A DNA stretch of 64,000 nucleotides from G963678445 sp963678445 (GCA_963678445.1 OY782877.1:3100001-3164000), one strand, 5' to 3'. Positions 17,901-27,778 are shown, numbered from the stretch's first letter. Program-made: numbers and translations. Notes: generated by a model not told the origin, from the letters alone.

Positions 17901-20900
17901 CAGGCCGCGAAGCCATCCGCATCAACGAACTCATGGTCCGCCCCGTCCGCCGAGTCGAAGCCGAAGCCACCCCGGATGTCGTAAATCATACAGATTATGA
18001 TGTAAGTTTAGATCCGTCTTCCTTTTATGATTCCACAACCTCGACTTATATTGGTGCTAATTTTGAGGAAACGGCACTACCAGAGTTCTTATTACAGAAA
18101 TTTTTTATGGGAATATCTGGGTGGACTTTGGATGATTCATCATCGTCACGGTTGGGCACTGACGTAGTGTGGCAGTCCACAAATGACACTGCCTATGATC
18201 CGATTAATGATACTCCGAATGTTGTAGAGCATTTGTTTGTTGAATCCACTGGTTTACCAGCAGGGCGGTATTATTTGACGGCGAATTTGACGAATACCGA
18301 TGGAGATATGACGGTTTGGGAGGATGGGCAGCTTAAATATGCCATCAAGTACATTTATGTCCAGGTTGCATTAGATGGGACGATTACACCTGTTGATAAT
18401 GTCGCTACCCTCGCTTTCGATGATAGCATAACTATTATTGAAGATATTCAAGCGATGTACACGACGGATTGGTCCTTTTTGGATACGATTTTTACGCCCG
18501 TTTTTAGGAAACAGCTCGCTTTACCGTATACCGACGCCAGAGATAATTTCGGTATTCCGCCAGGCTGGGCTTTTATCGATGGTACACCGGATCCACTTCC
18601 TCTAGGACCATTTTCAGATAATTACTATGTGGATGGCGGGTATGCGTTTTTATCACCTGCGGATCCTGCGAAACCGACGCATACAGTGACTGTCCCAGAG
18701 CTAGGAGACCCTAATGCTTCAGGGGATAGGTATGGATATGCTTTGTGTGTTGCCTTGTGGAATGCAAAACTCGACGATGGTACGGGGGATATTGTCCAAG
18801 ATGGTACGGTAGCGATCAATTTCTTTGATTTCAGTCAGGAACCGGATCATGAGTATGTGGAGCTGGTGAATACGTCGGATGCGGAGGTGGATTTGTCGGG
18901 GTGGGAGCTTGAGATAGGTGCACCGGGGCAGGGGGATGTGGAGGATCCGTTCAAGTCGGTGTGGCAGGTGCCAAACAATGTCAGGATTGCGCCAAAGGGG
19001 ATGTTACTGCTGAGTTTTGAAAGTTCGCAGGAGGACATGACTTCGAGTCTTGACAAGTTTGATATGTATCTAACGGGGGCGACCCCTGATTTCCCCGTTC
19101 CTCCATCTCATTTGACGGCGTTGAACGGTATTGGTTTGGCTTGTTCGAACGTTTCTCCGGGTATTGATTTGAACGTGCAGGGGGTGACGGTGCCGCCGTT
19201 TGAGGACAAAAGCAGGGACTATTCAGATACGTTGTTCTATGATGAAACGGGGAGTGTGTTTGAGCGGAATGCGCCAACGTCAGCGGGGTTGTATGAGTAT
19301 ATAGACCGGGATGGCGATGGGGTGTCGTCGTATCGGATGGCGCTTGAGGAAAGCGGGAATCCGGAAGCGCAGGAGCGGGTGGATACGGACCGGACAATAA
19401 TAGAGCGGGGCGTACAGTCGACAGAGGCCGCATTAAGAGGCTGGGACCGGATCGTGCCGATGAAGTGTGTGCGGTTGTGGAAGGGAGAGAAGGGAGATAC
19501 GCTACCAGAATCGGATACGCCGTGGAATCCCAAAGCGGCAGTGACGACGCTGTACGATATCACGGATGTAGATGATTTGGCGCATCTGATCCTCAAGGGC
19601 GGCGTCTTGCCCAATTACCCCGAGCATGATGGCATCGACAACGACGGTGACGGCGGCTTTCTGCAGCAGATTGTTGCAATAAGTAGCGCTGACTGGCTGC
19701 AGATTGAAGATCCGCCGGGTGTGGTTCAGCATGTTTTTGAATATATTCCGGGCATTCTGGATAAAGACATGGTGGATAACGATCTGGATGGGAGTGTTGA
19801 TGAATGGGGGCGGGGGTTCATAAAGAACAGTTATAATGGTTCGCCAAAAGATGATCAGGACAACAGTTCTTATTGGAATGCGCTGCTCCCGCAAGAAAAT
19901 CCAGGGGATCCATACACCAGTGAAGGCGTGGATGAGGGGAATCTGGGGATAAATCCAAATATTCGCGCATATGGGTGTGGTTCCTTTGAAGATAGCGGGT
20001 TGCCCCTGTTTTATATCAAGAATGCGTCAATGTATCTGAAGGCATGGGATGCGTTGGCACATAAGAATAATGGTATTGCCCGATATCTGATGGAGGAACA
20101 GGCCTCCGGGGAGCCTTGGCGCTATAGACAGAACGATATCTGGAGGGCTGCTCCAGGAGAGTGGACGCCTCAGAAAGGTTTAAGATGGGACCTTTGTGCT
20201 GTATTGGGTGGCGATTATGACATCCCTGTGGAAGCCTTTAGTGATCCGGATGCAGATAGTGCCTATTTGCGGGAATTGGCTCCTGATTATGCGCCGTTTA
20301 TTGGCAGCGATGCGGAGCCGCCGGAATGGAAGGCGTTTGTGGAGCGGCGTTGGAATCCAGGGGATTGTGTGGTGGTGACGTTGTATGTGGGGTCGGTGAG
20401 TCTGAATCGGGTGGCGGACCGGGTGACGTATCGGGAACTGGATGTGACGAATCGGACGGTGGATGATGTGGTGGGGTGTCCGTATCCGGAGAAGTTGAAT
20501 TCGTATTATCCGACGATGTGGCCGCCGAATCAGATGGGCTTGGACTTTTATCGTTCGCTGGAGCGCAAGCATCCGTTGGCGACGGGGGACCGTTTTGGTA
20601 CACAGAACCGTTGGCAGGCGACGGATGGCAACTATGATGACTGGGCGGAGAGTCCGAGTTTTTACGTGCGGGATGTGGATTTCACGACATTTCCGTATCA
20701 AAGTGTATCGGCGCCGATCCCCCGGTTTACCGATCCCAATCTATCCTTTGATCGCCAGGAGCAGCTGTATAGGCATGCGATGTATGGTTCGCCGTTGCGC
20801 ATGAATCTGGCGCAGCGTATTGCGGAGCACCCGGCGGATTTGATGTATTCGTATGTAGAGTACTCTTCGTCTGATCTGGCTAACATGCCTGTCTTGTCGC

Positions 20901-23137
20901 AGTTTGAATGGCCGGATTTTCCAGAGGAGGATTATGTGTGGCAGCGCACGCATGTGACGGATGGGTATATGAAACTACGACATAATTTGGACTGGGCATT
21001 CGATCGTGCTCAGGTGCGCGATCTGCCGTTGACGACCCCGGGGGATGTGTTGCAGGTGCCGCAGTTGTGTCATGAAGAGGTATTGATGCCCAATCTGTAT
21101 TGGAATTGGACGACGGATCCGTTGGTAAAGATATTACCTGATGGGTTGGGGGTAAATGATCGGATCTCGATTTATAATGTTAGAACAGGGAAACAGTTTC
21201 AGCCGTATAAAACTACTGGTCCAAAGGCATATGTGGGGGATCTGGGGTTGCGTGGGGTGTTGTTGGGGCAGGATGTGCTGACACGGGAAGGCTGGACGCC
21301 GGATATGAGGGCGCGGGTGTTGGACAGCATGGCGCTGAATCCGTTGGTGTTGACGGTGGGGCAGGCGACGTTCCGTCCGATCTGGCCCAATCCGAATCCG
21401 GATTCGGATGCCAACATGATGCAAGCGAATGAGTATCCGGAGGATGAAACGGATCTTGCATCGTTGCTGACGTGGCATGCCTTGGGGGGCGGGACCCAGT
21501 TGAAGGTGTCGACGGCGTGGACGCCGGTGCATTTGTTCTGGATGGATGGAACAGATAATGTATCTGGGCGGTCGCGCTATCCGCGCTTTATGGATGGCTA
21601 TGATGCGGGTGTCTCAATGAATCTGCAGGGCTTGTTTAACTGGGATGAATTGGCAGCGCTGGATATGCCGATTTCAGGTGGTCAGATCGTTACGGGGGGT
21701 AAGAATGACGGGGATGTGAGGGCAACCTGGCCGTTGTCAAAGCGTGCGGTGATGTATTGCGCGCGTCAGCGTCGGGATACACAGTCGCCTGAGCCTGAGC
21801 CTGTGCAGTCGGAGGCGTTGTTTGTGTGGGATGCAGAGGATGGGCTGGAAAATGGGGAGTATGTCTTGCATATTGGTACGTTCTTGCCGGGCTTGAGCGA
21901 ACGCATAGAGCGTATGGCGGGTGAGAATGGTGTGCCTGAAGGCAAGATTCGCTTGACGGATTTCGCCAAGGATACGTTTATGAGTCTGGACCCGACGGGG
22001 AAGAATGCGAATGGCTCGGGGCAGCAGTTTGCGCCGCAATTGGCGATTGAGGTGATTACGGATCGGGTGAAAGCGCAGGGGATGAAGCCGAGTCGTGATC
22101 AGATACTGGATGCGGGCTTGTCGTTGGAGCTGTTGCAACAGGCGCAGGGAATGACGCATCCGCGTGATTGGAAACCGCAGGTGGTGTATACGGCGGATTC
22201 GGATGGATACATTTTCTATGGTGCAGGAGCGCATCAGGCATGGCGCCCGCAGATTGTGCATGTGGAAGACAATTTCCTGGCGATTCGGGTGCGTAATATG
22301 ACGCCGGAACCGGGTGTGGCTACGATCAGCCATATAGTATTGTCGCCGCGTCGCCGTCAGCCGGGCAAGATCAATGTGAATACGGCGGAGAACCGTCTGG
22401 TGGAGGTGAGCGGTCATAATGAGCGAGCGGTCTTTAATGCCTTGCTTGGGCTTCCGGGCGTGGTGCAGGGTTGGGTGGATGATGTAGGCTTTGTGGAACT
22501 GGATCGGGATTTCGGCCTGGAGCATAAACCGAGCGCGGCTATATGGCAGGATGGGCAAGGAAAGCAGCATTGGCCGAGACCGAATGCTTTGATCGGCATG
22601 CCGGAAGATTCGGAACATAATGTGCCGCTGGAGTGGGCTTCCGATGAGGAAGATCCGGAATGGCCATTTGTGCTGGATCCTGATGTGGTGGATGACGATT
22701 TTGATGCCATTTCAGAGGATGTGCGTGCGGCGACGCAGGTATCGGCGATGATCCTGGATCGGCGTCCGGAGCATGTGGATGGGCGCTATTATCGCAATCT
22801 GAACGATCTGCTGGGCGATGTCTTTGCGGGTGTTCCGGGTACGGCTCGTTCGTTGGAGGCGCAGCCGTTGACGAATAACAGCGAGCCACAAGCCTATGGA
22901 GCGCGTTTTGATGAAATGATGGCGCGTTTCTCGCGGATGGCAAATTTGATTACGACGCGTTCGGATGTGTTTGAGATCATTGCGACGGTGCAGGCGGGCT
23001 ATGGTGTGGATGCAGACAACTCGGGCTGGATCAATTACCGTAGTCCGGATGAGTTTGTAACGACGGCGGAGACGAAGGGCCGTATGGTCTATGAACGACG
23101 TTCGGCAAAGGATCGTTCGGATACACCGGTTGAATAA
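14960..23137 (+). CDS. Giant GspK/PilX-like protein with lamin-tail domain and Asp-rich repeats
   Basis: This 2,725-residue product starts MTVRKNNAG, then AALIIAIAIMTILLAIALTFF. That is a prepilin-like leader and helix without Glu at +5, as in GspK/PilX. GAGG before ATG 14960 supports this start. Asp-rich calcium-type loops recur: DVDNDDDGYND near 220, NDLDGLVDENQDD near 245, LDDDGDGLIDEG near 617, LDNDNDGVTDEAG near 673 and VDNDLDGSVDEWGRG near 1604. A lamin-tail-like domain appears as INELMVRP near 990 and EYVELVNTSDAEVDLSGWEL near 1297, split by about 300 residues. Near 2470, KINVNTAENRLVEVSG matches the helix-hairpin-helix region of GspK. It is about eight times normal GspK size. Codon style changes abruptly inside it at about 17,985 and 18,840. 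A surface-exposed adhesive tip subunit is my inference. Confidence 0.72.
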   Translation: MTVRKNNAGAALIIAIAIMTILLAIALTFFSATRSGVTTATNVTNTVRVEHLSDGAMAIAIASLNEDYFHHPNVTSTDHAWRTLFNGSWVAGKSWAWRDGIPLQAGGVPYVDLNKMPRIYFRDTELEEPMYLGAKTRDWLYIPRWENNGPVIYASRDNVQARPSDSSAQTPLSVQYYFDDSGAYPFVTSSYYGRVWPDGEAMSPFSAYEEYPAEQIARWTDVDNDDDGYNDSIWIPLAADIFMIGDRIDNDLDGLVDENQDDGIDYDGDGHAGIRADGMGDDPDEAIEAGVFVYARNDNGIIMSEDDYQLAGPITYFLTSPLPGLRIPLDIDADGIADVDENTGLPYIVQLPDTIYVNVRDEDGNESRIALTADAVDTEDNDLDLVVNSHFVYAYLGPDLNARTNGWQLPNNWSDDQYAVARQKAYHDINIDVVFGGPGNLTFRAGEDDVSSGLEYKKVTYDAGDLQDRIRITHSGEPVCELVGRAAILINDEASKVNLNVAGALNYRPDFEPALGEGPLQRALNVGGGGPAEYETRMLPNVNLGYTAKLNGLRSGSPDKSPSGYAGQECAVLRLTQHEGEQEVTLSDSDGFRYDKSLPGYGRVDDNGNALLLGMNGLDDDGDGLIDEGMYLPPEDDPQYDTYLMQLGLLEGVDEPTEFQRYHALRNAIAERDGLDNDNDGVTDEAGELADRQLLNLAQYQPITTYPDPTTGEPRTRGLHLSHIATVHSHDTALNHMPTAKGMRALNKVDYNYASPQQIATQLILTGDLEPITAREFTYHDLDTDLYTPRKLVGDPVESDREPYSVARYDTNGFAMGLRQADTHVTAPKVPYATGGLLHSYWDGLDENLVPAGDPVVPATRAGASSDQEVPPLQDGDVKILAPDHAIPADPQLQALQTAVDLVDTSDINHARSEITLDRPEIAPDSPREIIPTENRLPLDQLQQYAKDVLNKSEKEFDNADHWWNKQPQSDEPRHISYTAAGREAIRINELMVRPVRRVEAEATPDVVNHTDYDVSLDPSSFYDSTTSTYIGANFEETALPEFLLQKFFMGISGWTLDDSSSSRLGTDVVWQSTNDTAYDPINDTPNVVEHLFVESTGLPAGRYYLTANLTNTDGDMTVWEDGQLKYAIKYIYVQVALDGTITPVDNVATLAFDDSITIIEDIQAMYTTDWSFLDTIFTPVFRKQLALPYTDARDNFGIPPGWAFIDGTPDPLPLGPFSDNYYVDGGYAFLSPADPAKPTHTVTVPELGDPNASGDRYGYALCVALWNAKLDDGTGDIVQDGTVAINFFDFSQEPDHEYVELVNTSDAEVDLSGWELEIGAPGQGDVEDPFKSVWQVPNNVRIAPKGMLLLSFESSQEDMTSSLDKFDMYLTGATPDFPVPPSHLTALNGIGLACSNVSPGIDLNVQGVTVPPFEDKSRDYSDTLFYDETGSVFERNAPTSAGLYEYIDRDGDGVSSYRMALEESGNPEAQERVDTDRTIIERGVQSTEAALRGWDRIVPMKCVRLWKGEKGDTLPESDTPWNPKAAVTTLYDITDVDDLAHLILKGGVLPNYPEHDGIDNDGDGGFLQQIVAISSADWLQIEDPPGVVQHVFEYIPGILDKDMVDNDLDGSVDEWGRGFIKNSYNGSPKDDQDNSSYWNALLPQENPGDPYTSEGVDEGNLGINPNIRAYGCGSFEDSGLPLFYIKNASMYLKAWDALAHKNNGIARYLMEEQASGEPWRYRQNDIWRAAPGEWTPQKGLRWDLCAVLGGDYDIPVEAFSDPDADSAYLRELAPDYAPFIGSDAEPPEWKAFVERRWNPGDCVVVTLYVGSVSLNRVADRVTYRELDVTNRTVDDVVGCPYPEKLNSYYPTMWPPNQMGLDFYRSLERKHPLATGDRFGTQNRWQATDGNYDDWAESPSFYVRDVDFTTFPYQSVSAPIPRFTDPNLSFDRQEQLYRHAMYGSPLRMNLAQRIAEHPADLMYSYVEYSSSDLANMPVLSQFEWPDFPEEDYVWQRTHVTDGYMKLRHNLDWAFDRAQVRDLPLTTPGDVLQVPQLCHEEVLMPNLYWNWTTDPLVKILPDGLGVNDRISIYNVRTGKQFQPYKTTGPKAYVGDLGLRGVLLGQDVLTREGWTPDMRARVLDSMALNPLVLTVGQATFRPIWPNPNPDSDANMMQANEYPEDETDLASLLTWHALGGGTQLKVSTAWTPVHLFWMDGTDNVSGRSRYPRFMDGYDAGVSMNLQGLFNWDELAALDMPISGGQIVTGGKNDGDVRATWPLSKRAVMYCARQRRDTQSPEPEPVQSEALFVWDAEDGLENGEYVLHIGTFLPGLSERIERMAGENGVPEGKIRLTDFAKDTFMSLDPTGKNANGSGQQFAPQLAIEVITDRVKAQGMKPSRDQILDAGLSLELLQQAQGMTHPRDWKPQVVYTADSDGYIFYGAGAHQAWRPQIVHVEDNFLAIRVRNMTPEPGVATISHIVLSPRRRQPGKINVNTAENRLVEVSGHNERAVFNALLGLPGVVQGWVDDVGFVELDRDFGLEHKPSAAIWQDGQGKQHWPRPNALIGMPEDSEHNVPLEWASDEEDPEWPFVLDPDVVDDDFDAISEDVRAATQVSAMILDRRPEHVDGRYYRNLNDLLGDVFAGVPGTARSLEAQPLTNNSEPQAYGARFDEMMARFSRMANLITTRSDVFEIIATVQAGYGVDADNSGWINYRSPDEFVTTAETKGRMVYERRSAKDRSDTPVE

Positions 23138-23274
23138 CCGGGACAGCCAGGATGGTGGTAGCAGGAAAGGTCGTAGAAATGCAGGTACATGATGCAAAGG
23201 CGTCAGGGTGTTCCGTTGCATGTGTTGTAGCGCGGGCGCACCTGTTTTGTGCGAGGATAAAAGGAGGTAGTATT

Positions 23275-26200
23275 ATGGGTGCACAACAAGACTTGCGGTT
23301 TGCGGGGGCGCTGATCGTTGCTTTTGTCTTGTCTGCAGGGTTGTTTTTGGGGGCGACCTGGGCCGAGACGGTAACGCCGGAGGATGATCTGCTGTCGTTG
23401 TTACAAGACACCAGTATCAAACGTCTGGATTTGCAGGGCGAGGGAGGGACGCGCACAGAGTTTATCCTGACCGAGCCGGTGATAATCAACCGGGATTTGG
23501 AGATAGTAGGACCGATGGGAAGCTATCGGCCGAATGAAATCATTATCCGCGCTTTGCCAGGCTCGGAGGAACCGTGCACATTGCTGAATCATGATTTTGA
23601 GGAGGCGTTGGATGAGTGGCAGGTGCAATCGGCTGCGACGGCTACGGTGACGGGTGACAGTGGTGCTGCGCGCTTTGAATTGACGGCGCCGGCGCCCTAT
23701 TCAGAGGTGTCCCTGATACAATCGGGGGTAAACATTCCTGCCGTTTCATCGACAGTAACGCAGGAGGTGCGTCGTGATTTTCCGGCAGGAACGTTGCTGG
23801 CGGGTAATGGCGGGGCGCGGGTAACGGTAGAATATGCCATTTTGGAAGGTTCGCCGTCATCTGAGGATGAGATTGAGGTCGTTTTGGAAGGGGCTACGAC
23901 AGCGGCTTCGTCGGATAGCAAAAAAATCACGCCGTCGGGCAGTGTTATCATGAATATTTCTGGGGGCAACGCCGTCTACGACAAGATGACGGTGCGGGTG
24001 ACAACGGGGCGACGCGTGCCTCCCGAGGAACCATTAAGCCTAAGAATCACACGGGTGCTCTTTGAGGCGATCGGGGGCGGTCCGACAACACCTACGGAGG
24101 AGCCGTTGGGGCCACAATGGGAAGACCCGGATGGTGTTATAGCCGGTGGGGGAACATTTGGTGGTTTTTTGGCGAGCGCCGATGTCATTTTGCGCTGCAC
24201 ACTGGAGGTAGTGAAGCCGAATAATGCCCCTGCAGAATGGCTGCGTCTTTTTGTAGGTGCTGACCAACGGTTGTTGTGGTATGGCAGTGGCGCTGAGACA
24301 ATAACGGTGGAAGAGAATCTGGGGGCGCTTACAGGTTCAACGGAGCTGCGTTTTGTAGCGAGTTTGGCCACGGTGGCCGAAGCGTTGACCCCTGAGCAGG
24401 ACGCACGCACGCAGATACGGATTAAAAACGTCTGCCTGTCGCGCGACACCTCAGCGGCCTCATGTACGGGTAATTTCCTGGGAAATGGCGACTTTAGTAA
24501 TGGCTTGACGGATTGGACATCAGCGTTGGGACCGGACAGTCTGGCGAGTGTAGCTGTGGTTGACGCAGGTGCAGGGGAAAGCGCGGCACAATTGACGGCG
24601 GGACAGGTGGACACAGCGGTGGCGATCTCGGTGAGCCAGACAGTAACCGCGCCCAATTCACCGGGAAAGTTGAGTTTCCGTTTCCGTGCCCCAAATGTCA
24701 TATCGGGTGAAAAATACCGCGATGAATTGGTAGTGAGTCTGCATGCTACAGGCGTAACCAAGACAATAACCGTGGACAATCTGAGGTTTGCGTCATCATG
24801 GTCCGACTTTTCGATCTCTGATTTGGAGGATCTGGCAGGAAAAGAGGTGGAGGTGACCGTGACGGCGCGTATCTGGCCGACCTGGGCGCCGATTATTTTC
24901 GAGGTGGATGATGTCTGTTTCCCTGCCGTTTTCGGTGGGGCGATGTTTTCGGTTGAGGGGAGTGGTTCGTTAACGCTGAAAAATATGGGCCTGGAAGGAA
25001 CCGGTGTCGATCCAGGGGTGAAAGCGATAACGGGCCAGGCCACCTTGAACCGGGTATATATTGCAAAATGTTCCACCGGGCTAAGTGTACAAAGTTCGTC
25101 AGAGGTCGATAGCAGCATTTTTACCGATTGTGGAATTGCACTTTCGGCTTCTTCAGGGGGAACGCTTTCCGTTGTGCAAAGTACTGTGATTTCGAATGGG
25201 GAGGGGGTGAAGGTGAGTCAGAGTACAAATGATGCTGCAGGCGGAACGGTTAATCTGTATGCAAGCTTGCTGTACGATAATTCCGAACACTTGATGCGAT
25301 CGCAGGGAGGCAGCATCACTGCAAGCGGCTGTTGTATTAAGTCTCCGGAATACACCACTTCATTAGAAGGGATTACCGTGAGTGATCCGGTAGAGGAAGA
25401 TCCTGTATTTGGCGGCGGCAGTTTCCCGGGCGAATTGGATGTAAGTCACTACGCCACTGACGGCACAGAGTTGCTGTACACCTCCGTGGACGTGCCGGTG
25501 CAGAGTGACCATCTGGATTTTGAGTACGAACCCCGTTGGGTCCTGGATAAGCAACGTCAGGTCGGTGCAGATGAAGTTGCCCCCTATGGGGGCGCCTTTG
25601 AGGGATGGGTAGGCTGCTCCATTTCGCCGCGTCTGGTGGGACGTAACCAACAGGTAACAATTGACATTCTGATGAGCGCTTCCGATGTAGATTGGGATCG
25701 CTTTAAATTGGTTATTGTGCCAGAGAAAGCAGGAACCGGAGCCTTGGCGGCCAGCGACTTTATCGAAGTGGATTTGGGCACACCCGGTTCAGGAGGCTGG
25801 GCACAAGGATTTTTTACGGTGCCTGAGGACGAAGCAGCACAGATTGAGCTTCTTAGTGGTAGAAAGGTTTTCGTTGATGGACTGGCTACGGTCTATCTGT
25901 GGTATCGCGATGGCTCAGATACCGGTGTCTTCTTGCCACCGAAGACCTCGATATACTACGTGGATGATTCGGTAAAGGACAACAACACCTTCCTGATCGA
26001 CACCATTCCACCAAGGGTGGCAGATGATGATATAACGGAGCGAGCACATGAGTTTGTGCGGTTTCATAATGATTCAGTGACGGCTGCGGAACGTAGCAGT
26101 GGGTTCCCGTTTAACTGGCCGTCGGGAGAGAGAGCCCCCTCCACCTATGGCACCTTCGATGTGAATACGGTGCCGCCCCAATTGTTTTTCAATCGCAAAA

Positions 26201-27672
26201 GGGAGGAGGATTTATACTTCAGCATAATTTTAGAGTTTTCTGACGACGGTGCGGGTTTCTATACACTGCCGCTGGAAGAAACGCCTGAGCATTCTTTGGA
26301 AGATATCTTCGAAAAACCGCGTACAGGGGCGGCGTATTGGGCAACCTCGAATGTAGATGCGTTGACGTTTTTTACAAGTCCGACTGCCTCAGTGAAGGGG
26401 GTAGGGAGCTTCCCTGCCATTCCCTTCTCGGGCGTGGAAGATCGTTTTAAGAACGTGGAGATGACGTGGTCTCTGGCTGACCTTGAGTATACTCCCGGTT
26501 GGCAGTTTAACGGGACATTGGCGGTGTCGGATGCGGCCGGTAATACAGCGACGATTCAAGATCCGCTTCGTCTGTGGTGGATGGTGGAGGCACGGGCGAT
26601 TCTTTCTGGGGGAAGTGGAATGGCGGGGGGGGTGGTAAAGAATCCGCGGATAAGCTGGAAATTGGAGCGGGATGGTGGAGGTGCGGCGCCACAGAATGTG
26701 GACCCATGCTATCCCTTGGTACAGTACCGCCTGTGGACTTCGACAAACGAGACCGATTGGGCTTCCCTGACCGATTATTGGAGTGACTGGACCGAGGAAC
26801 GTACCTTGACCCTGAATACGCGGGATAGGAACACCGGGCGACGCATTGGTGATGAGATCAGTGGTTTTTCTGAAAATGATTTCATATTGATTGCACTTCG
26901 GGGTGCAGATGAAGCGGGAAATGTGCAGCTAGGTGGGCCAGGCGACGGGATGGGTTTTCACGACCGTGCTACCCTGGATGCAGACGAGATTTCCTATGTC
27001 TACTGGCGTCATCCGGGTGAGCTGGGCAACCTGGAGCTGGACACGCAGGTGCAGGCGCAGTTTTGGTATAACGATGTTACACTTACAGATGGGAATGAGC
27101 TGTACCAGTACGATGGATCTACCGCTGAATATAATCTGGGTGCGAGCAGTCGACTACCTCTGCCGCCTGTAGCTCAACCCTGTTTGCGTTTGGAAGGGCG
27201 ATTTACTTTTTCACATTCCGTATTGAACGGGAATTTTAGCTATTATTACTGGGAGCTTTTTGAGGATTTTAGTCTTGTTGCGCGAGGAATAGTCGAAAGG
27301 GATTGTGGTGATACGCTTGTGGTTCCGGCAGATTTGCTGCTTATCGGGCAATCTGATCATGGGGTTACGCTATGGGATCCCCGGGACCTTGACCGAGATA
27401 TACCTGTGTCGGGAAATTATTTCCGGGGAGCAAACTCATTTTTAACGTATGGACCTAGAGAGAACTCGGATGGTTGTTGTCAACGGGATCGCTTGGGAGA
27501 TGACGGCGATGAGAATGCGCGGCGTCGGGATGTACAGTATACCTTGCAGGTGCGTGCGGTGGCGGAGACGGGTGAGGTGGATGACACAGCAGCATCGTAT
27601 TCGTTTACGGTGATGGCGCCGCGGGTGTTTCGGGATACACAGCCGGTGAAGGAGGAACAGCGTCTGGAATAG
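23275..27672 (+). CDS. Secreted 1,465-residue protein with carbohydrate-binding-like and beta-helix domains
   Basis: ATG 23275 follows AAAGGAGGT closely and opens a standard signal peptide (AGALIVAFVLSAGLFLGATWA, cleavage near residue 30). An upstream in-frame start at 23152 would bury it. Two jelly-roll segments resembling CBM4/9-type modules appear: LLNHDFEEALDEWQV near 103 and GNGDFSNGLTDWTSAL near 405. Next comes a right-handed beta-helix-like stretch (near 560-690: SGSLTLKNMGLEG, VDSSIFTDCGIALSAS, VVQSTVISNGEGVKVS). The C-terminal half is beta-rich and unrecognised. No sorting tag of PEP-CTERM or type IX kind is visible at the C-terminus (KEEQRLE). Its place between the giant tip-like protein and a PEGA lipoprotein suggests an exported partner or substrate of the machine. 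No enzymatic activity can be assigned. Confidence 0.7.
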   Translation: MGAQQDLRFAGALIVAFVLSAGLFLGATWAETVTPEDDLLSLLQDTSIKRLDLQGEGGTRTEFILTEPVIINRDLEIVGPMGSYRPNEIIIRALPGSEEPCTLLNHDFEEALDEWQVQSAATATVTGDSGAARFELTAPAPYSEVSLIQSGVNIPAVSSTVTQEVRRDFPAGTLLAGNGGARVTVEYAILEGSPSSEDEIEVVLEGATTAASSDSKKITPSGSVIMNISGGNAVYDKMTVRVTTGRRVPPEEPLSLRITRVLFEAIGGGPTTPTEEPLGPQWEDPDGVIAGGGTFGGFLASADVILRCTLEVVKPNNAPAEWLRLFVGADQRLLWYGSGAETITVEENLGALTGSTELRFVASLATVAEALTPEQDARTQIRIKNVCLSRDTSAASCTGNFLGNGDFSNGLTDWTSALGPDSLASVAVVDAGAGESAAQLTAGQVDTAVAISVSQTVTAPNSPGKLSFRFRAPNVISGEKYRDELVVSLHATGVTKTITVDNLRFASSWSDFSISDLEDLAGKEVEVTVTARIWPTWAPIIFEVDDVCFPAVFGGAMFSVEGSGSLTLKNMGLEGTGVDPGVKAITGQATLNRVYIAKCSTGLSVQSSSEVDSSIFTDCGIALSASSGGTLSVVQSTVISNGEGVKVSQSTNDAAGGTVNLYASLLYDNSEHLMRSQGGSITASGCCIKSPEYTTSLEGITVSDPVEEDPVFGGGSFPGELDVSHYATDGTELLYTSVDVPVQSDHLDFEYEPRWVLDKQRQVGADEVAPYGGAFEGWVGCSISPRLVGRNQQVTIDILMSASDVDWDRFKLVIVPEKAGTGALAASDFIEVDLGTPGSGGWAQGFFTVPEDEAAQIELLSGRKVFVDGLATVYLWYRDGSDTGVFLPPKTSIYYVDDSVKDNNTFLIDTIPPRVADDDITERAHEFVRFHNDSVTAAERSSGFPFNWPSGERAPSTYGTFDVNTVPPQLFFNRKREEDLYFSIILEFSDDGAGFYTLPLEETPEHSLEDIFEKPRTGAAYWATSNVDALTFFTSPTASVKGVGSFPAIPFSGVEDRFKNVEMTWSLADLEYTPGWQFNGTLAVSDAAGNTATIQDPLRLWWMVEARAILSGGSGMAGGVVKNPRISWKLERDGGGAAPQNVDPCYPLVQYRLWTSTNETDWASLTDYWSDWTEERTLTLNTRDRNTGRRIGDEISGFSENDFILIALRGADEAGNVQLGGPGDGMGFHDRATLDADEISYVYWRHPGELGNLELDTQVQAQFWYNDVTLTDGNELYQYDGSTAEYNLGASSRLPLPPVAQPCLRLEGRFTFSHSVLNGNFSYYYWELFEDFSLVARGIVERDCGDTLVVPADLLLIGQSDHGVTLWDPRDLDRDIPVSGNYFRGANSFLTYGPRENSDGCCQRDRLGDDGDENARRRDVQYTLQVRAVAETGEVDDTAASYSFTVMAPRVFRDTQPVKEEQRLE

Positions 27673-27714
27673 GCGTAAGTTGCATAAACCAGTCTTTCCA
27701 TGCTTAACTTACGC
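27673..27714 (+). terminator. Hairpin after the beta-helix gene
   Basis: GCGTAAGTT (27673-27681) pairs with AACTTACGC (27706-27714), and GCAT/ATGC continue the stem past a 2-base bulge. It starts at the stop codon and has no T-run. Confidence 0.55.
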
Positions 27715-27778
27715 TAGAGGCGAAGGTTGTTGGTGTAGTTTTGGGCGCCGGCGATAACGTGAGAGAGGTGGTTGTATT

